Source of the DNA: Haloquadratum walsbyi J07HQW1
Lineage (GTDB): Archaea; Halobacteriota; Halobacteria; Halobacteriales; Haloferacaceae
Reading direction: 5' to 3'
DNA length: 64,000 bases
NCBI GenBank assembly: GCA_000415965.1
Contig: KE356560.1
Span: 3,031,985 to 3,095,984 of the forward strand
A program made the position numbers and the translations under genes. Below, piece by piece: positions 44,792 through 54,746 of this stretch. The stretch's first letter is position 1. Each line of letters begins with the position of its first letter. Below the pieces are notes generated by a model. It worked only from the letters and a program-made list of their open reading frames with translations, had not been told where the DNA came from and ran no database searches.

Positions 44792-46310
44792 CCAGTGTTG
44801 ATTCTGCTGTCTTCGTATCGACAATCTGGTGACACCCAGCAGAGGGAGCTTCGCTTGCAGCCCGTGTAATCAATAGTCCACAGATAGTTGCATTGCGAAG
44901 TTCGTATAACGGCTGTGAAACGCGTGTTCGTGTGTATGCGTCAACCTCACCTTTCAGCCGTCGGAGTGTTGATCGGGCTTCTGATAGACCTGCGTCCGTC
45001 CGTTCAATCCCAACAGCCGTTTCCATCGTGTTTTGAAGCCGACGATATTTTCCATCAACGAATGAGGACGGCAGTGCTGGATCGCGATCAAGTGGTGATG
45101 ACGTTTCAATTGCCGTTATATTATCCATTCCGACCTGTGCTGCTTGCTGACCGGCAGCGCGTCCCCACACAAGTCCTTCGAGAAGGCTTGTTGACGCGAG
45201 ACGATTCGCACCGTGGACGCCCGTCCGTGCACATTCACCGGCAGCATACAGTCTATCGAGCGTTGTTTCTCCATCAGTATTGACAGCAATCCCGCCACAA
45301 AGATAATGTTCCGCAGGAGCAACTGGAATGCCCATCTCAAGATCAATACCGCGATCATTACATCGGCTTGTGAGCCCAGGGAAGGCACAATTGAAATCTG
45401 GGTCAACGGGCGTCACGTCAAGTCGAACCTCACCTGTGCGCTCGCGCTCGGCAGCAACGCCTCGGGCAACAATATCTCGAGGGGCGAGTTCAGCGTCTGG
45501 ATGAATATCCGGCATAAATCGATCACCGGTGGCATTTCGAAGAACGGCTCCCTCCCCACGGACAGCCTCACTCACAAGGAATGGCTCAGGACCAGGGTAT
45601 GCAGTCGGATGGAATTGAACATACTGCATATCAGCAATTCGTGCACCAGCAAGGGCAGCCATCGCAATTCCGTCACCGGTTGCACCTTCAGGGTTCGTAC
45701 TCGTCTCATAACAGGCACCGATGCCGCCTGTTGCGAGGATAGTCGCACCCGCAAAGACGGGCGTGACAGAGTCATTACGGAGGACTGACGCCCCGTGTAC
45801 ACGTCCTTCATGCGTCAAGAGCTCAAGTGCCATTGCATCATCAACGAACTCAATGCGAGTATCCGATTTCAGATGAGCAAGGAATGGACGGAGGATATGC
45901 TCACCGGTGGTTGTATCGACATGAAGAATTCGTCGCTCTGAGTGTGCAGCCTCACGACCACGGTCGTACGCGTCAAGCGATGCTGTCGGAGCAGCACCGT
46001 CGAAGGGTATCTCAAGCGTGTCAATGAGGATATCATCAACGACATCGCGCGCATCATTCACAAGCGCGTCGACGGCTGCCGGCTGAGCCTCACCATCGCT
46101 CGCCTCGATAATATCCTCGCGGAATGATTCTGAGTCATTCCCAGTGACAGCAATACCCCCTTGAGCCCAATCAGTTGAGGCATCACTTGGCTCGGTTGCC
46201 TTCGTGACGACCATGACTGATGCGCCATTCCGTGCGGCTGCGAGTGCTGCTGCACATCCTGCGATACCGGAACCAATGACCAGAACGTCTGTTTGGTTTG
46301 AGAAACTCAT
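44769..46310 (-). CDS. nadB: L-aspartate oxidase (NadB)
   Basis: FAD enzyme that oxidises aspartate to iminoaspartate for quinolinate synthesis. The FAD motif VLVIGSGIAGCAAALAAARNG starts at about residue 10 (split here). STDWAQGGIAV is the following flavoprotein signature, QFHPTAYPG and GEGAVLRNATGDRFM form the active-site region, and GVHGANRLASTSLLEGLVWG is the second FAD loop. The C-terminal helical domain is complete. ATG 46310 gives 513 aa. It sits between nadA and nadC in one operon. Confidence 0.95.
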   Translation of the reverse strand: MSFSNQTDVLVIGSGIAGCAAALAAARNGASVMVVTKATEPSDASTDWAQGGIAVTGNDSESFREDIIEASDGEAQPAAVDALVNDARDVVDDILIDTLEIPFDGAAPTASLDAYDRGREAAHSERRILHVDTTTGEHILRPFLAHLKSDTRIEFVDDAMALELLTHEGRVHGASVLRNDSVTPVFAGATILATGGIGACYETSTNPEGATGDGIAMAALAGARIADMQYVQFHPTAYPGPEPFLVSEAVRGEGAVLRNATGDRFMPDIHPDAELAPRDIVARGVAAERERTGEVRLDVTPVDPDFNCAFPGLTSRCNDRGIDLEMGIPVAPAEHYLCGGIAVNTDGETTLDRLYAAGECARTGVHGANRLASTSLLEGLVWGRAAGQQAAQVGMDNITAIETSSPLDRDPALPSSFVDGKYRRLQNTMETAVGIERTDAGLSEARSTLRRLKGEVDAYTRTRVSQPLYELRNATICGLLITRAASEAPSAGCHQIVDTKTAESTLGETIADD

Positions 46311-46323
46311 TTCTCGAAATATA

Positions 46324-47475
46324 TTATAACTCAAGCATTCGATCAAGTGCTGTTGCTGCTCGATTTCGTTCTTGCGGTGCTACCTCGACAGCATTATGAA
46401 CTTCACCATCTGCGAGCGACTCAAGTAACCATGTCAGATAGTTCGGATCGATCTGTCGCATTGCATTGCAGTCCATGCATGCGTCTCCGCAGAGTGGAAC
46501 TACCTCAACGTCGGGATGCCATCGCTGCAGATGATTCGCAAGGTGAACTTCCGTTCCGATTGCCCACGTCTCTCCGGGATCGGCGTCCGCGATTGTATCG
46601 CATATCTGACTCGTTGAACCAACAACATCAGCAGCACGAACAACGTCGCGGCGACATTCAGGATGAACAACAACGTTCGCGTCATGACTTTCCCGAATTG
46701 AGTTGATGTGTTCGACGCGAAAGCGTTCATGAACCTGACAGTAGCCGTCCCAAAGGATAATATCAGCATCGGAAACATCACTCGCATCCGGACCTGCAGG
46801 GTCCCACGGATCCCACTCAGCAACCGCATCGGTCCCATTTGATGAATCGACATCGTATCCTAATTCTGCGGCTGTATTTCGTCCAAGGAATTTATCTGGA
46901 AGGAATAACACAGCGTCCCCGCGTTCGAACGCCCAATTAAATGCATCACTCGCATTCGAAGAGGTACAAACGAGTCCACCCTGCTCAGCACAGAATGCCT
47001 TGAGGTCGGCGTATGAGTTCATATACGTGACTGGAATGATACTGCGATCATCGGTTGCACTCTCGATTTGTTCCCACGCAGCATCGACCTGAAGTGCCTC
47101 AGCCATCCCTGCCATCGGGCAGGAAGCCTCCATCGAGGGGAGTAAAACTGTCTGATCAGGGTCCGTAATAATATCCGCACTTTCAGCCATGAAGGTGACA
47201 CCCGCGAACACAACGTATGAGGCATCAGACTCGGCTGCTCGTTTTGATAACTCGTATGAGTCCCCAATGAAATCTGCATGCTCGACAATTTCTCGGCGCT
47301 GATAATTATGTCCAAGGATAATAACATCATCACCGAGCTCTCCAAGCGCTGCTGTGATCCGATTAGTGCGTTCTGACTCTGTGAGATTACGATACGACTC
47401 TGGCAGCTGCTCAAGATTATCGTATTTGAACAAGCTGAGGTCTGATTCAAATCCTGCGGTTTCTAATTCTGCCAT
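46324..47475 (-). CDS. nadA: Quinolinate synthase A (NadA)
   Basis: NadA condenses iminoaspartate with dihydroxyacetone phosphate to quinolinate on a [4Fe-4S] cluster. The three expected cysteine sites are MEASCPMAGMAE, HPECRRDVV and LCGDACMDCNAM. Conserved blocks include ILGHNYQRREIVEHADFIGDS (read in two parts) and VVFAGVTFMAESA. ATG 47475 (MAELETAGFE) gives 383 aa; an upstream ATG at 47538 adds a basic leader. It is the promoter-proximal gene of the minus-strand nadA-nadB-nadC operon. Confidence 0.95.
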   Translation of the reverse strand: MAELETAGFESDLSLFKYDNLEQLPESYRNLTESERTNRITAALGELGDDVIILGHNYQRREIVEHADFIGDSYELSKRAAESDASYVVFAGVTFMAESADIITDPDQTVLLPSMEASCPMAGMAEALQVDAAWEQIESATDDRSIIPVTYMNSYADLKAFCAEQGGLVCTSSNASDAFNWAFERGDAVLFLPDKFLGRNTAAELGYDVDSSNGTDAVAEWDPWDPAGPDASDVSDADIILWDGYCQVHERFRVEHINSIRESHDANVVVHPECRRDVVRAADVVGSTSQICDTIADADPGETWAIGTEVHLANHLQRWHPDVEVVPLCGDACMDCNAMRQIDPNYLTWLLESLADGEVHNAVEVAPQERNRAATALDRMLEL

Positions 47476-47773
47476 CGTATTCGTCGTAGAGACGTGATTA
47501 TGATTCAGCATGCCATAGTGAAAAAGATTTTTCTTCAAACAGTATTTGAAATATAATATCTCTACTCTATCGACTTATGCAAAATAATGTGTACTTACAT
47601 TCAGATTGACAATCGAGATGATCCCGTTTGGGATACTGAGGATTTGATGTATACCGTATAGTATGCTGATAATCATTATACTTCGAGAATAGAAGTTACT
47701 GATTACAATTCGTTCGACGGGGAATATTCAGATGGTTACTTCAACGATGTCAAAGCGACCTCGATAATGTCTT

Positions 47774-49369
47774 TCAGTTGTATATTCCAGCAGTATCGAA
47801 AACAATCTCTCCATCGACAACGGTTACCGTCACTTCAATGTCGTCGATACTGTCGTTCATCCATGGTGATTTTTCAAGCACAACAAGATCTGCGTGAGCA
47901 CCTTGTTTGAGTACCCCACGAACATCATCAGCAAAGCCAGCATATGCTGCACCATGTGTGTACGCTCGGAGTGCCGTCGTAACATCAAGTTGCTGTGATT
48001 CATTCGGCGCTGTCACAGCATGCTGAACGCCAGTGAGCGGGTCAAGTGGCATACAATCACTACCGAATGCAAGTGGCACATCAGCATCCTGAAATGTCGC
48101 AAATCGATTTGTTGGGGGACGATCGACACCAAGGCGGGTGTCATACAATCCATCTGCGTCATCCCATCGGAGGAAGTTCGGCTGCATCGAGGCAACTACA
48201 CCTAACTCTGCAAGTTGCTCAATAGCCGTCGGAGATGCGAGTTCAGCATGTTCAATCCGATGACGACGCTCATGTGGGTTTGAACAATTCGAAAACGCAT
48301 CGATAACAGCATCGATTGCAACGTCGCCAATCGCGTGTGCAGCGATTTGGAATCCCGCTGCATCAGCCTTCATGACAAGGTCAGTGAGTGCATCTGGATC
48401 GCGAATCCATGTCCCCGTATGATTCGTGTCTACGTCTGTGTCTGTGTTTGTATCTGTATCTGTATCTGTATCTGCGTATCCACCAGAGACCTGTGCTGTT
48501 CGCGCACCAATCGACCCGTCAGTGTATGTCTTAATCGCACCAACGCGGATAAGTGAGGATCCATCGTTTGTTTGTAATCCGACTGTCTGTAGTGATTCGA
48601 AAAACTCCGCCCAATAATTCAGACGGACACGGATTGTCAGTTGGTCGTGACGTGCGAGTCGGTGATACGCTTGCGGTTTCTCGGATTGACGTACCATATC
48701 ATGCACACCAGTCACGCCCCGTTTGTTTGCCTCTGTCTGTGCTGCCTGCAGGAGTCTATGCATTTCATCCTGGTCTGGAGCAACAGCAGCGAGCACAGCA
48801 GCAAGAGCATCCTCGACGATGACACCTGTTGGTGTGCCACTTGCGTCTGTCCGAACATCACTACGTGGGAGTTCGCCATCAAGTTGGTCAAACGCAATGC
48901 TGTTGATGCCAGCAACGTGTAAGTCCTCACGAACTGCAACGACAGGCTGTGTTTCTGAGACCGTATCAAGCGCTGCTCGTGTCAGATATGTCTTCTCTGA
49001 GCTCCCAGTCCACGCACTCTCATCATATCCAAATCCAAGCACCCACTCATCGGATGCAATTTCGGCTGCACGGTCTCGAAGTCGTTGAAGACACGCATCA
49101 GCACTTTGAGCACCGGCGAGGTCGGCGTGGACAAGGCGACGACCAACAATCTCAAGATGTGTATGTGCATCAATGAATCCTGGTAAGACCACCTGTCCGT
49201 CAAGATGGACAACCGTTGTATCGGTGCCGATGAGAAATTCGATATCGTATGTTGACCCACACCGAACGATTTGCCCATCGCGGACGGCAATTGCCTCATA
49301 ACGCTCATCCGGTCGTTCAAGCGTATGCACCTCACCGTCGAGAAACACAATATCTGCAGCAGCAGTCAT
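47774..49369 (-). CDS. Amidohydrolase family protein (YtcJ-like)
   Basis: The protein of about 531 aa belongs to the metal-dependent amidohydrolase superfamily, YtcJ branch. Features are MTAAADIVFLDGEVHTLERP, the metal-binding DAHTHLEIVG, FGYDESAW, and late FGSDCMPLDPLTGVQHAV. HAIGDVAIDAVIDAF carries a further metal histidine. About residues 305-325 is a run of alternating Asp and Thr (TDTDTDTNTDTDVDT) encoded by a short tandem repeat, absent from ordinary members. ATG 49369 was chosen; 49396 is possible. Substrate unknown. Confidence 0.88.
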   Translation of the reverse strand: MTAAADIVFLDGEVHTLERPDERYEAIAVRDGQIVRCGSTYDIEFLIGTDTTVVHLDGQVVLPGFIDAHTHLEIVGRRLVHADLAGAQSADACLQRLRDRAAEIASDEWVLGFGYDESAWTGSSEKTYLTRAALDTVSETQPVVAVREDLHVAGINSIAFDQLDGELPRSDVRTDASGTPTGVIVEDALAAVLAAVAPDQDEMHRLLQAAQTEANKRGVTGVHDMVRQSEKPQAYHRLARHDQLTIRVRLNYWAEFFESLQTVGLQTNDGSSLIRVGAIKTYTDGSIGARTAQVSGGYADTDTDTDTNTDTDVDTNHTGTWIRDPDALTDLVMKADAAGFQIAAHAIGDVAIDAVIDAFSNCSNPHERRHRIEHAELASPTAIEQLAELGVVASMQPNFLRWDDADGLYDTRLGVDRPPTNRFATFQDADVPLAFGSDCMPLDPLTGVQHAVTAPNESQQLDVTTALRAYTHGAAYAGFADDVRGVLKQGAHADLVVLEKSPWMNDSIDDIEVTVTVVDGEIVFDTAGIYN

Positions 49370-49517
49370 ACCACGATTGGCGGTATCCGAACACATAGTC
49401 GTTATTGATATTCCACTGTGCGAGTTGAGAACCATACAGAGAGCTATATCGTATGAGTAATCCGCGATTGCAATCACCGATGGTCACGAGAACTTTCATT
49501 ACAGCGTCTGCTTGCAA

Positions 49518-49530
49518 ACGTTAATCTAAA
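49518..49530 (+). promoter_or_regulatory. Probable TATA element of hmgA
   Basis: An AT-rich ACGTTAATCTAAA run preceded by a purine-rich GCAA lies about 20-32 bases upstream of the ATG at 49550, suiting a leaderless message. Confidence 0.4.
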
Positions 49531-49549
49531 CGGGTGCAAAAAGTCGAGT

Positions 49550-50767
49550 ATGCCAGACCCAATAACACTCGCCAACGCAGTTCAGGCAGGCGAACGACGG
49601 TTACATGAGCTCACGGATGCAGAGGATGTCGATGCAGATACAGCGGCTGCCGCACGGCGACTCATCGTCGAAGAGCACGCAGATATAACGCTTGATGCGG
49701 TATCTGAGTACGGATTCCCCGCTGTGGAGGCAACAGCAAACATTGAGAATATGATCGGGACGATTGACATTCCTGTTGGTGTTGCCGGACCTGTTATGAT
49801 AAACGGCGGAGCACTCACTGGTAAGCGATACTTACCGCTCGCAACAACAGAGGGGGCGCTCCTCGCAAGTGTGAATCGCGGATGCGCTGTCCTCTCGGCT
49901 GCTGGTGGGGCGGTCGTCCGCGTAATGAAATCTGGAATGTCTCGTGCTCCGGTGTTCAGAGTCGATAACGTTGTGACTGCAAAAGCATTGGTTGAGTGGG
50001 TTCGCGACAATGTTGATTTACTTCGAGATGCGGCAGAGGAAACGACGAGTCACGGTAAGCTTGAATCGGTGACACCATACGCTGTTGGGCGGTCAGTGTA
50101 TCTTCGGTTCCGATATGATACTAAGGACGCAATGGGGATGAACATGGCAACTATCGCAACTGAGGCAGCCTGTGAGGTCGTTGAGAGAGAGACCGACGCC
50201 GAACTCATTGCACTGTCAGGAAATCTATGCACCGATAAAAAACCCGCCGCAATCAACGCTGTTGAAGGACGGGGACGGACAGTAACTGCTGATGTGACAA
50301 TTCCACGGGAGACTGTTATTGACCGCCTGCATACGACACCAGGTGCGGTTGCTGAGCTAAATACACGAAAAAACCTGGTTGGATCCGCAAAAGCGGGGAG
50401 TCTTGGATTTAATGCACACGTTGCGAATGTCGTCGCTGCGATGTTTATTGCGACCGGACAGGACGAAGCCCAGGTTGTTGAAGGAGCAAATGCAATCACA
50501 ACCGCAGAGGTCAGAGATAATGATCTTTATGTATCGGTGTCAATTGCCTCACTCGAGGTAGGAACAGTCGGTGGCGGAACCACTCTTCCAACACAAGCAG
50601 AAGCACTCAATATACTCGGGATCAAAGGCGGAGGGACACCACCGGGATCAAATGCTGATGGTCTGGCTGAGTGTATTGCTACGGGAGCGCTTGCGGGTGA
50701 ACTTTCATTATTATCAGCACTCGCATCACGAAATCTCTCGACTGCACACGCGGACTTGGGTCGATAG
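49550..50767 (+). CDS. hmgA: HMG-CoA reductase (class I)
   Basis: The enzyme reduces HMG-CoA to mevalonate with NADPH, the committed step to isoprenoid lipids. It is the target of mevinolin and simvastatin in halophiles. Signatures are ENMIGTIDIPVGVAGPV at about 67-83, the catalytic Glu in ATTEGALLASVNRG, the Lys of GNLCTDKKPAAIN, DAMGMNM for NADPH binding, and VGTVGGGTTLPTQ. The catalytic His and Asp blocks are present near the end. The length of 405 aa is normal for haloarchaea. Confidence 0.96.
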   Translation: MPDPITLANAVQAGERRLHELTDAEDVDADTAAAARRLIVEEHADITLDAVSEYGFPAVEATANIENMIGTIDIPVGVAGPVMINGGALTGKRYLPLATTEGALLASVNRGCAVLSAAGGAVVRVMKSGMSRAPVFRVDNVVTAKALVEWVRDNVDLLRDAAEETTSHGKLESVTPYAVGRSVYLRFRYDTKDAMGMNMATIATEAACEVVERETDAELIALSGNLCTDKKPAAINAVEGRGRTVTADVTIPRETVIDRLHTTPGAVAELNTRKNLVGSAKAGSLGFNAHVANVVAAMFIATGQDEAQVVEGANAITTAEVRDNDLYVSVSIASLEVGTVGGGTTLPTQAEALNILGIKGGGTPPGSNADGLAECIATGALAGELSLLSALASRNLSTAHADLGR

Positions 50768-50839
50768 TGACTCATAGAATGACATGATCGATTGTCTCCG
50801 TCGTTGATCGTTGGTGCTGTCTATCTCTTTTCGCGTAGA

Positions 50840-51367
50840 TTACAGAAGGCGGTAGGTGCCACCAGACTCAGTAAGATCGCCTTGCCGAATCAATTTCTCG
50901 AGAAGTGCGCGAGCCGCGTCAGCTGGGACACCACGATCTGTTGCATATGAAATAATGTTTTCCTCGGTGGGAGTATCCTGTGAGGAGATTGCAGAACGGA
51001 CAATTTCGGGGCGACTTTGTTGAGTCCCATCATCTGATTGAGCCGCGTTCGCAACTGAGTCAGGATCAACACCAACACCAGAAAGATATTCATCATCACT
51101 CACCCGCTGGCTGTCATTTGCTAGTATCTGTTCCATTTCTGCGACGTGGGCTGTATCCGCGAATGCTGCACTATTCCCATCACGTTTTGCGAGTAATGCT
51201 GATCGTGCTTGTCGAGCGGCCTCTCGGTCAGACTCCTCAACGAAGTGACGGAGTTTCTTTGTCTGATGAGTACGCCCACACCGTGGGCAGGTTGCTGATT
51301 CTGCTGTGTGTGCATCTTTTAATAACCACATTGCACTGCAGTCAGTACACCCAACGACAGCATACAT
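50840..51367 (-). CDS. Zinc-ribbon plus wHTH protein (DUF5817-like)
   Basis: From ATG 51367 the protein opens MYAVVGCTDCSAMWLL, then ATCPRCGRTHQ, a clear zinc ribbon (C7, C10, C33, C36). A helical charged middle (about 40-120) follows, then a winged-helix-like C-terminus (about 130-175) with ENIISYATDRGVPADAARALLEKLIRQGDL. I associate this layout with haloarchaeal DUF5817. It may act with nucleic acids, but that is inference. The gene is convergent with hmgA. Confidence 0.82.
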   Translation of the reverse strand: MYAVVGCTDCSAMWLLKDAHTAESATCPRCGRTHQTKKLRHFVEESDREAARQARSALLAKRDGNSAAFADTAHVAEMEQILANDSQRVSDDEYLSGVGVDPDSVANAAQSDDGTQQSRPEIVRSAISSQDTPTEENIISYATDRGVPADAARALLEKLIRQGDLTESGGTYRLL

Positions 51368-51539
51368 ATAGTATAATTTCTCGCGATATGATTGAATTTT
51401 CCGCTCTTTCTCATTGAGCGAATTAGTTGTTGACCGGTGTCTGCGCATCAAATATCGATATCAATACTCCTCGAAGATTGTCGATTTATTGACTTGACCT
51501 GTGAGCACGCGTTTATGCTGATGCGATCACTGCTTTCGG

Positions 51540-51586
51540 TGCGGTCAATGCTGTCGATGCTGTCGATGCTATCGATGCTGTCGATG
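51540..51586. repeat. Short tandem repeat, 9-bp unit, about five copies
   Basis: The nine-base unit ATGCTGTCG (ATGCTATCG once) repeats about five times in a row in the gap between the zinc-ribbon gene and the LarA-like gene. A nine-base unit keeps frame in coding DNA, but no gene is supported here. It may be slippage-prone. Confidence 0.65.
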
Positions 51587-51621
51587 TGTCCATCAAGCCA
51601 CATCTGTACTTATTCCTGTGA

Positions 51622-51728
51622 TAGTTGGCGGGACTGTGATTACTGTATTCCAAACAGAACGCGGAAAAGAGATCTCCAGGGCAAATGAGTGTGGCTTCAG
51701 AGAGAAACAATATCTATATCGCCAACTA
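51622..51728. repeat. Degenerate dispersed repeat, copy 3, with 9-bp inverted ends
   Basis: The left end TAGTTGGCG and right end CGCCAACTA are exact inverted repeats bounding 107 bp. The interior shares GACTGTGATT, CAGAACGCG, AAATGAGTGTGG and TTCAGAGAGAAACAA with the copy at 56225-56335. It is non-coding. Confidence 0.6.
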
Positions 51729-51758
51729 CTGGGAGTGTCCCGATTAACTGTGACTCCG

Positions 51759-53159
51759 TCACTGAGTTGAGCTGCGGTCGCTGTGGTCGAATGAAACTCG
51801 CTTCTCATCAACTGGATCAAATTGAGCGATACCATCATCGAATGAAAGTTCTACCCGTCGTTTGAGTTCGAGACTGTCAGTTGCCTCAATGCCTGGGAGT
51901 AATCCAGTTGAGAGATGAAACTGTGATAGCTGTGATGTATCGCGAATCCAGGCAATACGAACTGTCTGTGGGTCATACTGACCAATGGTTCCGAGAGCCG
52001 CTTGTACTGCATGTCGCTCAGAGGGCATCACAACTGGGAGATGAGCTTTTGACACTGATGCACTTGTCAACGCATTTGTATATGTTTGCTTAAAGTCGAG
52101 TTCACTAGCAACACTAGCGGTCGTGATATCCGCTAATCCGATACCTTGCCCGTTACCATGAGTTGTTTCAGTTAATCCAAGTGCAACAACCCGACTAATT
52201 GCTGGTGTCTCGGGGTCATCAGCGTTCAACACGCGATATCGTCCAATAACATTTGTGTCCATTCCCGCACCTGAGATATCCTTGCCAATTTTCTCAACGA
52301 TAAGAGCATCAAGATCCCCAAATGGAAGTGTTGGAATATATGATTTCGCACGGCGAAGAAGAGAGGTCTCAGCTTCTGGGAGATCGTCAATCGAAATGCC
52401 ACTGATATGGGCAATCTGTTCATGAAAGTTCTCAACAATACCAATGCCACCGACCACGTTTGTAGCGTCACAAATTATCTCAAAGGCGCGTTCAATCGTA
52501 TCAACGTACCCATTTGTCAATGCCGTTTCATGAAATGCGTGTGCACCTGCTTGCTTGCCAAGACCAACAGTGAGCATCTTGCAGAGTCCACTTTCGATAT
52601 GACCGGTGAAGTTGGTATGTGGCTTTATGCGATTGATGACAATAATCCCATCTGTATCAACTGCAGACTGTGCAACCGAGACGGTATGTCCACGAGTTGT
52701 CTCACCGATAACAGTCGTTTCCATTCCTGCATCAATTGGGCATCCGAGTATTTCTTCGGTCAGACCAATTTCTGCAAGAGTTTGTCGTTGTCCCGCCGGC
52801 GTTGCACCGCCATGGCTGCCCATCGCCGGAATCACAATCGGGTCATACCCGCGATTGATAAGTTCATTAATCGTGATCTGAGCAACTGTCTGGATATCAT
52901 GGATGCCACGACTCCCAAGACCGACGCCGATAGTCCCACCAGTGGGGACAGATGAGAGTGACTCAGCAAGATCATCAACTGCAGATTGGGTCGCTTCGAT
53001 ACTATTATTTTCAACAGGCGTCTCTGGATGATATTCGACTGTTGCGAATCCCGGAACCTCGCGCGTCGGAAGCGCAGCCTCAACGGTCTTTGCATCGGGA
53101 AATGACAGTGTGATGTCCTGGGTCTGAGTCTGGTCTGTCTGTGACTCTGTATCCATCAC
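51759..53159 (-). CDS. LarA-like protein (DUF2088, lactate racemase domain)
   Basis: The 466-aa protein has the LarA-type N-domain (GGTIGVGLGSRGIHDI, IVIPAMGSHGGATPAGQ), then KPHTNFTGHIESGLCKMLTVGLGK, which carries the histidine and lysine region of the nickel-pincer racemase family. No LarB/LarC/LarE cofactor genes are nearby, so whether this member uses the pincer cofactor or has lactate racemase activity is unknown. It follows icd on the same strand with 84 bases between them. Confidence 0.82.
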   Translation of the reverse strand: MMDTESQTDQTQTQDITLSFPDAKTVEAALPTREVPGFATVEYHPETPVENNSIEATQSAVDDLAESLSSVPTGGTIGVGLGSRGIHDIQTVAQITINELINRGYDPIVIPAMGSHGGATPAGQRQTLAEIGLTEEILGCPIDAGMETTVIGETTRGHTVSVAQSAVDTDGIIVINRIKPHTNFTGHIESGLCKMLTVGLGKQAGAHAFHETALTNGYVDTIERAFEIICDATNVVGGIGIVENFHEQIAHISGISIDDLPEAETSLLRRAKSYIPTLPFGDLDALIVEKIGKDISGAGMDTNVIGRYRVLNADDPETPAISRVVALGLTETTHGNGQGIGLADITTASVASELDFKQTYTNALTSASVSKAHLPVVMPSERHAVQAALGTIGQYDPQTVRIAWIRDTSQLSQFHLSTGLLPGIEATDSLELKRRVELSFDDGIAQFDPVDEKRVSFDHSDRSSTQ

Positions 53160-53243
53160 TACGAGTTGATAAGCGGAAGAAAATAAGTCTGCGTGAGAAA
53201 TTGATACTAATCGGCTTTGATCATGAAAATCAATAGATAATTC

Positions 53244-54506
53244 TCACGCCAATTTGTTGATATTCCTTACGACAGCATCAGCAAACTCAGAGGTCGCAAG
53301 TTTTGTGCCGTCCTCAATCTGGCGATGTAAGTCATATGTGACATCACCATCGACAATCGTTTGTTCAACAGCATCGCGGACAAGTTCGCCGGCGTCTTTC
53401 CAGCCCATGTACTCAAACATAATGCGTCCAGAAAGAATGATAGCGGTCGGATTGACCTTATCCTGACCTGCATATTTTGGCGCTGACCCATGTACTGGTT
53501 CGGCGAGACAAAGCCCATCACCGAAGTTTCCACCGGGTGCAATCCCGAGCCCACCGATTTGTGCACCAGCAGCATCAGACATATAATCGCCATTGAGATT
53601 CATCGTTGCAATAACATCATACTGTTCAGTCCGGGTGAGTAACTGCTGAAGCATGTTGTCGGCAATTCGATCTTTAATCAAAAGCGTATCTGCAGGTTGT
53701 TCACCATCATATTCCTCCCATAATTCATCCTCGGTGATTGTTACATCACCATACTCTGTCTCGGCAACCTCATACCCCCAATCGCGGAATGCACCCTCTG
53801 TAAATTTCATAATATTGCCCTTATGAACGAGAGTGACAGAATCACGGTCATTCTCCAGCGCGTAATCAATTGCTTGCCGGACCAGTCGTTTTGTCCCAAA
53901 TTCAGTAATGGGCTTGATTCCAATTCCGATTGGTCCCTCATGCATCACCTCATCATAGTCCATTTGATTTTCAAGAAAGTCTCGTACCTCATCTGCACCC
54001 ACAGTTCCGGCTTCCCATTCGATACCGGCATACACATCCTCGGTGTTTTCTCGGAATGTTACCATATCCATCGCGCTGGGATTCTTTACCGGTGAGGGAA
54101 CTCCATCAAGATGGTATGTTGGACGAACGTTCGCATATAAATCAAGTTCCTGTCGGAGCGCAACGTTTAGCGAGCGAAAGCCAGCGCCAACGGGCGTGGT
54201 GAGCGGTCCTTTAATCGCAATACGATGATCACGGATTGCTGAGACAGTATCCGACGGGAGATTTTCACCGTATCGTTCGCGAGCGGACTCACCAGCGTAT
54301 ACCCGGAGCCACTCAATTGAGCGACCGGTCGCTTCTGCAGCGGCCTCAAGCACTTGCTGCGCTGCGGGTCCGACATCTGTTCCAATTCCATCTCCATGAA
54401 TAATTGGGATAATCGGAGTATCCGGAATATCTAGTTCACCGGTCTTTGCGTCACTGACAGTTATTCTCTCGCCCGCCTCAGGGGCTGTAATCTGCTCGTA
54501 GCTCAT
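53244..54506 (-). CDS. icd: Isocitrate dehydrogenase
   Basis: TCA-cycle enzyme that oxidises isocitrate to 2-oxoglutarate. At 420 aa it shows PIIHGDGIGTDVGPAA, the substrate serine/arginine region VGAGFRSLNVALRQELDLYANVRP (read in two parts), TFRENTEDVYAGIEW, VHKGNIMKFTEGAFRDWGYEV, and the metal aspartates in DRIADNMLQQLLTR and NLNGDYMSDAAGAQIGG. It resembles the NADP-linked archaeal/bacterial form; cofactor use is inferred. ATG 54506 (MSYEQITAPEAG) is the natural start; the longer frame adds a Cys-rich leader that looks non-coding. Confidence 0.95.
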   Translation of the reverse strand: MSYEQITAPEAGERITVSDAKTGELDIPDTPIIPIIHGDGIGTDVGPAAQQVLEAAAEATGRSIEWLRVYAGESARERYGENLPSDTVSAIRDHRIAIKGPLTTPVGAGFRSLNVALRQELDLYANVRPTYHLDGVPSPVKNPSAMDMVTFRENTEDVYAGIEWEAGTVGADEVRDFLENQMDYDEVMHEGPIGIGIKPITEFGTKRLVRQAIDYALENDRDSVTLVHKGNIMKFTEGAFRDWGYEVAETEYGDVTITEDELWEEYDGEQPADTLLIKDRIADNMLQQLLTRTEQYDVIATMNLNGDYMSDAAGAQIGGLGIAPGGNFGDGLCLAEPVHGSAPKYAGQDKVNPTAIILSGRIMFEYMGWKDAGELVRDAVEQTIVDGDVTYDLHRQIEDGTKLATSEFADAVVRNINKLA

Positions 54507-54746
54507 AGAACGTGCATCGTTTTTTTGAAACCGAGCGTAAATCACTGCCGTTTCGCATCTCTGGTTGCATCTCGGCTGTCTGCAGGGTGAACAGGACGAG
54601 TGGTTGAGTATGGTTATGACTATGTGATCCGATGACAATCCAGAGTCAGAATACACCAATAGCAGTTGACAGTGATATGTATCTGCTAACTCGAACGCAA
54701 TTCATGTCGTAAACGGTATGATGGAATAATCAACTATTGCCTTTAC

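Noticed and set aside
51540-51586. CRISPR-like array
   Set aside because: The units are nine bases long and contiguous, without spacers; it is a simple tandem repeat.
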